Positions 1 through 4,626 of a stretch of DNA of 6,796 nucleotides are shown piece after piece; within the stretch, counting starts at the first letter, position 1; each line of letters starts with the position of its first letter. The notes under the pieces were generated by a model. The model saw only the letters and a list, made by a program, of their open reading frames with translations. It did no database searches and had not been told where the DNA came from. Source of the stretch: an archaeon (GTDB lineage: Archaea > Nanobdellota > Nanobdellia > Woesearchaeales > WJKL01); NCBI GenBank assembly GCA_020056025.1, contig JAGVIO010000154.1:1-6796 (forward strand). Direction: 5' to 3'. The position numbers were made by a program, and so were the translations under genes.

Positions 1-4
1 AAAA

Positions 5-14
5 TTTTTATATT
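5..14 (+). promoter_or_regulatory. TATA box of the aMBF1 gene
   Basis: TTTTTATATT is centred about 27 bp before the ATG at 37. That is the spacing expected for an archaeal TATA box when transcription begins at the start codon, and no Shine-Dalgarno sequence precedes the ATG, so a leaderless mRNA is likely. The same 11-mer, TTTTTATATTC, recurs on the minus strand ahead of the ThpR gene (6587 down to 6577). Confidence 0.6.
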
Positions 15-36
15 CATTTGTTATTTTGTATCAATT

Positions 37-498
37 ATGCCATGTGAGATATGCGGTTCTGAAACAAATCTTGTAAAGGCAGACATAGAAGGCGCAAGCC
101 TTATTGTATGCAAAAACTGCGCAAGATTTGGCAAGATTACAGGTTCTGTAAAAGTAGAAGCATCTCAGGAAGTGCATCTGCAGGCTAGGCAGCCTCTTTC
201 TGCAGCAGAAGAGCCATTTGAATTTGTGGTGAAAGATTTTCCGAGTATACTCAAGAAAAAAAGAGAGAGCCTTGGATTAAACCAGGAAGATTTTGCTAAA
301 AAGCTCAATGAAAAGCTTTCGATTGTGCAGAAGATGGAATCAGGAGAATTCACTCCCTCCTTGGATGCAGCAAGAAAGCTTGGGAAGCTTCTCGGCATAA
401 AGCTTGTAGAGCAGTTCAGGGAGGAGCAATTGAAAACAAATGCTGGAAGTTCAGAGGGATTTACAATAGGCGATGTTGTAAAAATAAAAAAAAGATGA
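37..498 (+). CDS. Archaeal multiprotein bridging factor 1 (aMBF1), zinc ribbon plus HTH
   Basis: This 153-residue protein matches the aMBF1 architecture. An N-terminal zinc ribbon has Cys3, Cys6, Cys25 and Cys28 (CEIC and CKNC knuckles). A linker of about 40 residues follows, then a Cro/C1-type helix-turn-helix at roughly 70-128 containing LKKKRESLGLNQEDFAKKL and a KMESGEFTPSLDAARKLGKLLGI segment. The tail (141-153) is basic. Eukaryotic MBF1 bridges TBP and activators. Archaeal homologues are linked to transcription and to ribosome association, so a cytosolic regulatory or translational role is inferred. The start at 37 is supported by the zinc ribbon beginning at once and by a TATA box about 27 bp upstream. 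The downstream ZPR1-like gene has its own TATA box, so this is probably a single-gene transcript. Confidence 0.92.
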   Translation: MPCEICGSETNLVKADIEGASLIVCKNCARFGKITGSVKVEASQEVHLQARQPLSAAEEPFEFVVKDFPSILKKKRESLGLNQEDFAKKLNEKLSIVQKMESGEFTPSLDAARKLGKLLGIKLVEQFREEQLKTNAGSSEGFTIGDVVKIKKR

Positions 499-538
499 TT
501 TGTCCTCTAATTTTCCGGCGACAGCTCTAACCACAATA

Positions 539-546
539 TTTATATA
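539..546 (+). promoter_or_regulatory. TATA box of the ZPR1-like gene
   Basis: TTTATATA, an excellent archaeal TATA match, lies in the 73-bp gap after aMBF1. Its centre is about 29 bp before the ATG at 572. There is no Shine-Dalgarno sequence before that ATG, which fits a leaderless transcript and rules against the longer in-frame TTG start at 500, because that start would lie upstream of the transcription start. Confidence 0.7.
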
Positions 547-571
547 CCAAAATTTCTTTTGCTGTTCTGAT

Positions 572-1111
572 ATGGAAAAACTTGACAATCAGCAGTGCCC
601 TGTTTGCGGAAAAAATGCATTGTCATTGACTGAGAGTCAGATAGAAGTTCCTTATTTCGGCAAGCTTTATGTCTTCTCGATGACCTGCTTTGACTGCAAA
701 TACCACAAGGCAGATGTTGAGACAATTGAGCATCATGAGCCAAGCAAATATACTTTTGAGATAGGCTCTGAAAAGGACATGAATGTAAGGGTTGTTAGAT
801 CTTCACAGGCAACAGTGAAGATTCCTCATCTTATGGCAATTGAGCCAGGCACAGCAGCAAATGGCTACGTGACAAATGTTGAGGGGATTCTTAACAGGAT
901 GAAATCAGCATTAGAGACAGCCCGTGATGATGCAGAGGATGAAGAAGACAGGAAAAAGGCAAAGAATCTTCTTAAGAAAATAATCGACATCAAATGGGGC
1001 AAGGAAAAGGTAAAATTGATAATAGAAGATCCTTCTGGAAATTCTGCGATAGTCTCTGATAAAGCAGAGAAAACAGTTCTTAAGGTAAAGCCAGTAGAGA
1101 AAGCTGAGTAG
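572..1111 (+). CDS. Archaeal ZPR1-type zinc finger protein
   Basis: From the ATG at 572 the product has 179 residues and corresponds to a single ZPR1 module, as in archaea; eukaryotic ZPR1 has two. A four-Cys zinc finger is formed by Cys9, Cys12, Cys39 and Cys42 (CPVC and CFDC). The ZPR1 beta domain follows, with IPHLMAIEPGTAANGYVTNV at 84-103 and EGIL at 104-107. An acidic/basic helical stretch covers about 110-140 and a Lys-rich tail ends the protein. Eukaryotic ZPR1 acts as a chaperone for eEF1A, and a role with aEF1A or another translation factor is plausible but inferred here. An in-frame extension to a TTG at 500 is open but adds 24 unrelated residues across the TATA box, so I rejected it. 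T-rich sequence after the stop (1128-1131) could help termination. Confidence 0.9.
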   Translation: MEKLDNQQCPVCGKNALSLTESQIEVPYFGKLYVFSMTCFDCKYHKADVETIEHHEPSKYTFEIGSEKDMNVRVVRSSQATVKIPHLMAIEPGTAANGYVTNVEGILNRMKSALETARDDAEDEEDRKKAKNLLKKIIDIKWGKEKVKLIIEDPSGNSAIVSDKAEKTVLKVKPVEKAE

Positions 1112-1143
1112 ATTTCTTAAGTTCAAATTTTAATTTATTAATA

Positions 1144-1240
1144 GCCGCCCTTAAACTGCTGCAAAAATAGAGATAGGGCGGTGAGGAGCGTGGAGAAAGA
1201 CCGAGTATTTGCAAAGCAAAGTGGAGGAGTAAGACAGAAC
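1144..1240. other. Structured, purine-biased intergenic element, possible RNA or dispersed repeat
   Basis: This segment is noticeably richer in G and C than the surrounding spacer. GCCGCCCT (1144-1151) pairs with AGGGCGGT (1175-1182), giving 7 Watson-Crick pairs plus a terminal G-U around a 23-nt loop. TTTGC (1208-1212) pairs with GCAAA (1216-1220). GTGGAG followed by AAGAC occurs at 1190-1201 and again at 1221-1235. The frame from 1145 is open to a stop at 1265-1267, with a possible GTG start at 1181 (28 codons), but nothing about that peptide looks conserved to me. The segment lies just past the stop of the leftward zinc-ribbon gene. It may be a 3'-UTR structure, a small RNA or a copy of a dispersed repeat; the sequence alone does not decide. 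Confidence 0.35.
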
Positions 1241-1241
1241 G

Positions 1242-1247
1242 AAAAAA
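1242..1247 (-). terminator. Possible T-run terminator after the small zinc-ribbon gene
   Basis: On the minus strand, TTTTTT starts immediately after the TAG stop of the 54-residue zinc-ribbon gene. Archaeal RNA polymerase can terminate at runs of about five or more T without a hairpin. The assignment rests only on position and composition. Confidence 0.3.
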
Positions 1248-1412
1248 CTATTTCTTTGATTTCTTAACAAGAATTTCCGGAAATATCCCCTCATATCCAC
1301 AATTATTACATCGATGTTCATGCTGAAAGAAGCCAATAGCAACCGAACGAGCAGATAGATTGGGCGAAACATCCTCACTTTTACATTTAGGACAAATAAT
1401 TTTTCTAATCAT
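1248..1412 (-). CDS. Small zinc-ribbon protein, 54 residues
   Basis: Reading leftward from the ATG at 1412 gives 54 residues ending at TAG (1248-1250). The product has a clear zinc-ribbon pattern: MIRKIICPKCKSEDV with Cys7 and Cys10, then after 24 residues HRCNNCGYEGIFPE with Cys35 and Cys38, and a basic KKSKK tail. Such CPxC...CxxCGYxG mini-proteins are common in archaea, usually of unknown function; nucleic-acid or protein contacts are the usual guess. The gene is shorter than common annotation cut-offs and is shadowed by a longer spurious frame on the same strand. Its Arg codons include CGT and CGA, whereas neighbours mainly use AGA and AGG, a small sample that hints at a different history. 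An AT-rich TATA-like stretch lies about 28 bp upstream (around 1437-1446), with no obvious Shine-Dalgarno sequence. Confidence 0.75.
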   Translation of the reverse strand: MIRKIICPKCKSEDVSPNLSARSVAIGFFQHEHRCNNCGYEGIFPEILVKKSKK

Positions 1413-1609
1413 GATATCTAATCTAAATATTATAAGTTATTAAATTTTTCGTCTGCCATTATTGAATCTAACAATTTCTATGCACAATTAACAGAATCTT
1501 CGCTAAAGCCAAATTCTTAATTTATCCGCCTCGCCCTCGTCTGTTTTGAATCTGCTTCTGGCGAGCCATGAATTTCAATAAAATTATTAAACCAGTATCA
1601 TTGACCTAG
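1413..1609. other. AT-rich spacer with an inverted repeat and weak direct repeats
   Basis: No convincing gene is visible in this roughly 200-bp spacer between the leftward zinc-ribbon gene and the rightward tRNA-binding gene. CTCGCC (1530-1535) and GGCGAG (1560-1565) form a 6-bp inverted repeat around a 24-nt loop, in a short GC-richer patch. TCGTCTG followed by TTGAATCT occurs twice (1449-1469 and 1537-1553) with different internal spacing. Neither pattern matches a known RNA or operator that I recognise. Confidence 0.3.
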
Positions 1610-1618
1610 TTATATAAA
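1610..1618 (+). promoter_or_regulatory. TATA box of the tRNA-binding protein / DUF460 operon
   Basis: TTATATAAA is the best TATA match upstream of the operon. Its centre is only about 22 bp before the ATG at 1636, tighter than the 26-30 bp seen for other genes here. An AGGTGAT Shine-Dalgarno-like sequence (1625-1631) lies between them, so either transcription starts very close to the ATG or a further upstream AT-rich site (about 1571-1590) is also used. Confidence 0.5.
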
Positions 1619-1635
1619 ACACATAGGTGATTATT

Positions 1636-1977
1636 ATGGAAAATGCAACATCAACAATCTCATACAATGACTTTGCAAAATTAGATATCAGGGTTGGAAC
1701 AATAATCGAGGCAAAGCCTCATCCGAATGCAGACAAGCTTGTTGTGCTTAAGATAGATGAAGGCAAGCCAGAGCAAAGGCAGCTGGTGGCAGGAATAAAA
1801 AAATATTATACAGAAGAAGAGCTTGTCGGAAAAAAGATAGTTTTCATTGCGAATCTTGAGCCAAAGGAATTGAGAGGAAAGCTCTCTCACGGAATGATTC
1901 TTGCAGCAGTGGAAGGAGACAAAGTAGCTGTTCTTACACCAGACAAAGACATGCCAAATGGCGCAAAGGTTCAATGA
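1636..1977 (+). CDS. Stand-alone tRNA-binding OB-fold protein, MetRS beta subunit / Trbp111 type
   Basis: The 113-residue product is a complete EMAP-II-like tRNA-binding OB domain. Recognisable blocks are FAKLDIRVGTI (13-23), HPNADKLVVLKID (29-41), RQLVAGI (48-54), NLEPKELRGKLSHGMILAA (73-91) and a C-terminal strand region. This domain is fused to the C-terminus of many bacterial methionyl-tRNA synthetases but is encoded separately in many archaea, where it binds tRNA in trans as the MetRS beta subunit. Assignment to MetRS rather than a free Trbp111-like chaperone is inferred from best family resemblance. I chose ATG 1636 over the in-frame GTG at 1627 because AGGTGAT (1625-1631) is well placed as a ribosome binding site for 1636 and the GTG overlaps it. 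The TGA stop overlaps the next gene's ATG (ATGA at 1974-1977), implying translational coupling. Confidence 0.9.
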   Translation: MENATSTISYNDFAKLDIRVGTIIEAKPHPNADKLVVLKIDEGKPEQRQLVAGIKKYYTEEELVGKKIVFIANLEPKELRGKLSHGMILAAVEGDKVAVLTPDKDMPNGAKVQ

Positions 1978-3158
1978 AGCAGAAACTTCTTATTGTTGGA
2001 ATTGACCCTGGAACAACAGCAGCATATTCTATATTAGATATCAGTGGCAAAGTCATAAAGACAGGCTCAAAAAAAGAGTTTCCATTGTCAGAATTAATCT
2101 CTGAAGTGATAAAATATGGAAAACCGTTGATAGTCGGCTGTGACAAAAATCCGGCACCAGAATTTGTAGAAAAATTTGCTACAAAAGTTGGTGCAAAATT
2201 AATTGTTCCTGGCAAAGATATTCTTGTAGAAGAAAAAAAAGAATTGACAAAAGATATTGAAACTGCTAATATGCATGAATTGGATGCTCTTGCTTCTTCG
2301 CTTTATGCTTTCAAATCTATAAAGCCTTTGCTTGACAAAATTGACAGATTTCTTGCAGAAGGCAAAAAGCAAAATATTGCAGATGAAGTAAAAGAGATTG
2401 TGCTGATAAATGAAATTGCTATAATGTCTGTGATAGATATCGTTGAAGAGCTTAAGTCAGGCAAAACAGAAGAGTCTAAAATAATAAGAAAAGTCATTGA
2501 AGAGAGGAAACTGACAGAGCAAGACTTCATAAGTTTGTATGCTAAGCTCAGGGCAGCTGAGAAAGACATTTCGCTCTTGAAGAAGCAGAATCTCCGTCTT
2601 GAAAGTGAAGCATATTCTTCTCAAAAAAGGCTCGAGGCAGTTGAAGCCAGGCTGTACAGGGCGATTCCAGTCAGCAAGATAAGAGGCCATTTCCAAAACA
2701 AGGAAAAGTCAATTGCAAACCTTGAAAGGGAAATTGATTTAAGGAATTCAAAGATATCAAGCCTTAACAATAAGGTTTGTTCTCTTCATAAGTTCTTATC
2801 TTTTTTAAATCCAGATCTTATCATTTTAAAAAAGCTTGACAATTTAGGCTATCTTGAATATCAGAAAAAGAATAATGTCTTGAATATAAGCCACAATGAT
2901 ATATTATTAGTAGATGATCTTGACATTTCTTCAAATGAGGCTATACAACAGCTAAGGGACAAAGTAAGTTGTATTGTCTATAGAAAGGCTTCAAAGAAAA
3001 CGCAGGAAAATCTCCAGTTCTCTGCTATCAATGCAAAAGATCTCGGGCTGAGCGAGACAGAATATTTCGCATGCGCAAGCAAATCAGAATTAGAAAAGCA
3101 AAAAAATAAGCTGGATATGCTCAAGAAAGTTGTTGAAGAATACAGGCAGGAACGCTAA
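1974..3158 (+). CDS. DUF460 (COG2433) predicted RNase H-like/RuvC-family protein
   Basis: The 394-residue product begins with an RNase H-like fold: LLIVGIDPGTTAAYSILD at 5-22 carries the first acidic residue (Asp11). LIVGCDKNPAPEFVEKFA (52-69) supplies Asp57, and the HELDALASSLYAF block (101-113) supplies Glu102 and Asp104, consistent with RuvC/YqgF-type acidic sites. Long charged helices predicted as coiled coil follow (about 155-275), then a smaller alpha/beta tail (about 280-365) and a final helix. COG2433 proteins are archaeal predicted nucleases of unproven substrate. Many members are clearly longer (about 600 residues or more from general knowledge), so this is a compact version. AAGGT (1966-1970) is a suitable ribosome binding site 4 nt ahead of the ATG. 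Co-transcription with the tRNA-binding protein is likely; the functional link is unknown. Its TAA stop interleaves with the stop of the convergent NMD3-like gene. Confidence 0.82.
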   Translation: MKQKLLIVGIDPGTTAAYSILDISGKVIKTGSKKEFPLSELISEVIKYGKPLIVGCDKNPAPEFVEKFATKVGAKLIVPGKDILVEEKKELTKDIETANMHELDALASSLYAFKSIKPLLDKIDRFLAEGKKQNIADEVKEIVLINEIAIMSVIDIVEELKSGKTEESKIIRKVIEERKLTEQDFISLYAKLRAAEKDISLLKKQNLRLESEAYSSQKRLEAVEARLYRAIPVSKIRGHFQNKEKSIANLEREIDLRNSKISSLNNKVCSLHKFLSFLNPDLIILKKLDNLGYLEYQKKNNVLNISHNDILLVDDLDISSNEAIQQLRDKVSCIVYRKASKKTQENLQFSAINAKDLGLSETEYFACASKSELEKQKNKLDMLKKVVEEYRQER

Positions 3159-3580
3159 ATCTCTTCATAGCTAACTGCAACTTTCTTCCCGTTCTTGATG
3201 AGAATTCCTTGTACTTTATTGCCAAGATGCTTGACTTTCACATCTTCTCCGCGATATTTTACAACATCTCCCACTTTAACTTTGTAAGGCCTGAACATCA
3301 CAGTAATTCTATACACTTCTTTTGAAGTTATCCGGTCAACTGTGAATAATTTTTTAGTTATCTTCATCTGCCCTGTAAATTTCTTTTTCAGCGTCTTTGC
3401 AAGTGTCAACAGCACAGTATGCGAACTAAAATACATGTCAATGCCTTCTTTCATATGCTCTTCTTTGAGTATAGTTCCTTCAGAATGGTTTCTAGCAAAG
3501 CCTATTATTTCATCATTGGGCTCTCTAAGCTGCAATACTCCTTGATACGGGCCAATGTCCATTCCTAAGTTCCTTTTCAT
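3155..3580 (-). CDS. Short NMD3-domain protein lacking the N-terminal zinc-binding region
   Basis: The 141-residue product resembles the middle and C-terminal part of archaeal NMD3. PYQGVLQLREP (11-21) resembles the strand after the zinc region. GIDMYFSSHTVLLTLAKTLKKKF (46-68) and KLFTVDRITSKEVYRITVMF (77-96) match the paired ferredoxin-like segments. VKVGDVVKYRGEDVKVKHLG (101-120) starts an OB/SH3-like barrel. Typical NMD3 begins with treble-clef zinc motifs (CxxC pairs); here there is no cysteine at all and only about 11 residues precede the core. In eukaryotes NMD3 is a 60S export adaptor; archaeal homologues are thought to act in large-subunit maturation. No cysteine-rich open segment lies immediately upstream, and a TATA element sits about 27 bp before the ATG, so the short form looks genuine rather than mis-started. 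A ribosome-related role is inferred. Confidence 0.75.
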   Translation of the reverse strand: MKRNLGMDIGPYQGVLQLREPNDEIIGFARNHSEGTILKEEHMKEGIDMYFSSHTVLLTLAKTLKKKFTGQMKITKKLFTVDRITSKEVYRITVMFRPYKVKVGDVVKYRGEDVKVKHLGNKVQGILIKNGKKVAVSYEEI

Positions 3581-3602
3581 AATCCTATCAGAAAAGCATA
3601 AA

Positions 3603-3612
3603 GTTTATATTA
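3603..3612. promoter_or_regulatory. Shared TATA-like element between divergent NMD3-like and signal peptidase genes
   Basis: GTTTATATTA reads as TTTATATTA rightward and TAATATAAAC leftward. Its centre is about 28 bp before the rightward ATG (3636) and about 27 bp before the leftward ATG (3580), which is the expected TATA spacing in both directions. The whole divergent spacer is only 55 bp, so one site could serve both genes. Confidence 0.55.
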
Positions 3613-3635
3613 CTTTTGTATTCTAGAAGGAAATA

Positions 3636-4292
3636 ATGAATAAAAGGAATATAAAACCTCTTCTGAAAAAGACATGGTGGTTTATCTGGGAAGATAATTC
3701 TATCTGGAGCTGGATTGTTAATGTAATCCTTGCATTTATCATAATAAAATTCCTTGTTTACCCTGGCTTGGGCTTTATTCTGCAGACAAACTACCCTATT
3801 GTGGCTGTTGTCTCAGAAAGCATGGAGCATAACGGCAATTTTGACAGATGGTGGGGCTCTTCTGCAATGTGTGGAAATACAGAGTGCGCTCAGAAAGACT
3901 GGTACAGCCAGACGAGCATTTCAAAAGAAGATTTTGTTTCATATCCATTCAAGAACGGCTTCAATAAAGGCGATATAATGGTTCTTTACGGAACAAAGCC
4001 TGAAAATATCAAAAAAGGAGATGTTATTGTGTTTAAGAGCCAGAGGCCAGATCCTATTATCCATAGGGTTGTCAGGATAGAAGAAAAATACGGGATTTTC
4101 AACTATCAGACAAAAGGAGACCATAATTCAAACTCTATTGAAGGAGGGGGGATTGATGAGACAAACATTGGCCAGGACAGGGTTGTTGGATACGAAAAAT
4201 ATAAAAAGGCAAGCAAAGCTGTTTTACGCATACCTTATCTTGGATATATCAAGATATGGTTTGTTGAGTTGATATCTTTATTCAGGTGGTAA
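3636..4292 (+). CDS. Signal peptidase I, archaeal/ER Sec11 type (S26B)
   Basis: This 218-residue membrane protease cleaves signal peptides from Sec-exported proteins, with its active site outside the membrane. A single N-terminal membrane segment lies at about 23-50. The SESM box at 60-63 carries the nucleophile Ser62. IIHRVVRIE at 141-149 carries His143, which replaces the bacterial Lys. The TKGDHN box at 159-164 (Asp162), with Asp174 and Asp181, supplies candidate acids, matching the Ser-His-Asp pattern of archaeal and ER enzymes. Between the Ser box and KGDIMVLYG (111-119) lies an insert of about 45 residues with Cys79 and Cys84, which could form an extracytoplasmic disulfide or bind metal. 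The C-terminus (198-218) is hydrophobic and contains IPYLGYIKIW. AGAAGG at 3625-3630 could act as a ribosome binding site, but the TATA spacing predicts little or no leader. TFS follows after 1 nt. Confidence 0.9.
   Translation: MNKRNIKPLLKKTWWFIWEDNSIWSWIVNVILAFIIIKFLVYPGLGFILQTNYPIVAVVSESMEHNGNFDRWWGSSAMCGNTECAQKDWYSQTSISKEDFVSYPFKNGFNKGDIMVLYGTKPENIKKGDVIVFKSQRPDPIIHRVVRIEEKYGIFNYQTKGDHNSNSIEGGGIDETNIGQDRVVGYEKYKKASKAVLRIPYLGYIKIWFVELISLFRW
4284..4289 (+). promoter_or_regulatory. Ribosome binding site of TFS
   Basis: AGGTGG ends 4 nt before the TFS ATG and lies inside the end of the signal peptidase gene. It is a strong Shine-Dalgarno match at an internal cistron, in contrast with the first genes of transcripts in this window, which mostly lack one. 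Confidence 0.55.
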
Positions 4293-4293
4293 A

Positions 4294-4623
4294 ATGCAAT
4301 TTTGTCCAAAATGCAGCGGATTGATGATTCCAAAGAAAGAAGGCTCGAAAACAGTCAATTTCTGCCCAAAATGCAATTTCAAGGTAAAAGAAGAAAATCC
4401 AGATAAAAAAGTCATCAAAGAGCAGATAAAGAAAGGCCCTTCTTTTAAGTTTGATGTTGTTGAAAAGGATTCAGAATCATATCCTTTGACAGAGATAAAA
4501 TGTGAAGAATGCGGACATGAGAAAGCATACACATGGGAAGTCCAGACAAGGGCAGCTGATGAGCCTGCAACAAAATTCTTCAAGTGCGAGAAATGCAAGC
4601 ATGTATGGAGAGATTATAGCTAA
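4294..4623 (+). CDS. tfs: Transcription factor S (TFS), TFIIS/RPB9-like transcript cleavage factor
   Basis: The 109-residue product is a standard-length archaeal TFS. An N-terminal zinc ribbon has Cys4, Cys7, Cys24 and Cys27. A flexible Lys/Glu-rich linker covers about 30-62. The C-terminal zinc ribbon has Cys70, Cys73, Cys98 and Cys101. The catalytic hairpin QTRAADEPATKFFKCEKC (84-101) retains the acidic pair Asp89-Glu90 that enters the RNA polymerase secondary channel and stimulates cleavage of backtracked RNA, so this copy should be active rather than one of the inhibitory paralogues. The family usually has QTRSADE; Ala for Ser is a minor change. It begins 1 nt after the signal peptidase stop and is presumably co-transcribed with it. 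The gene ends 3 nt from the convergent unknown gene. Confidence 0.95.
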   Translation: MQFCPKCSGLMIPKKEGSKTVNFCPKCNFKVKEENPDKKVIKEQIKKGPSFKFDVVEKDSESYPLTEIKCEECGHEKAYTWEVQTRAADEPATKFFKCEKCKHVWRDYS

Positions 4624-4626
4624 ATC

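Noticed and set aside
500..571. In-frame TTG extension of the ZPR1-like protein by 24 residues
   Set aside because: It crosses the TTTATATA promoter at 539-546, adds a segment unlike the family, and uses a weak TTG start. ATG 572 fits the zinc finger and the promoter spacing.
1181..1267. Rightward 28-codon frame with a GTG start in the structured element
   Set aside because: There is no convincing ribosome binding site or TATA at the right distance, no recognisable domain, and it overlaps the 3' end of the zinc-ribbon gene. It is kept only as part of the element description.
1151..1378. 75-codon leftward frame over the small zinc-ribbon gene
   Set aside because: Its product is low-complexity and hydrophobic/basic, and it overlaps the frame with a proper zinc ribbon and the structured element. 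It looks like a shadow.
1522..1569. Leftward 15-codon basic frame (MARQKQIQNRRGRGG)
   Set aside because: It is very short, has no promoter or ribosome binding site, and does not resemble ribosomal L41e or another known tiny protein.
1112..1635. Search for tRNA, C/D box or H/ACA guide RNA in the main intergenic region
   Set aside because: I found no T-loop, no paired C and D boxes, and no clear H/ACA fold with a correctly spaced ACA, so no RNA class could be assigned.
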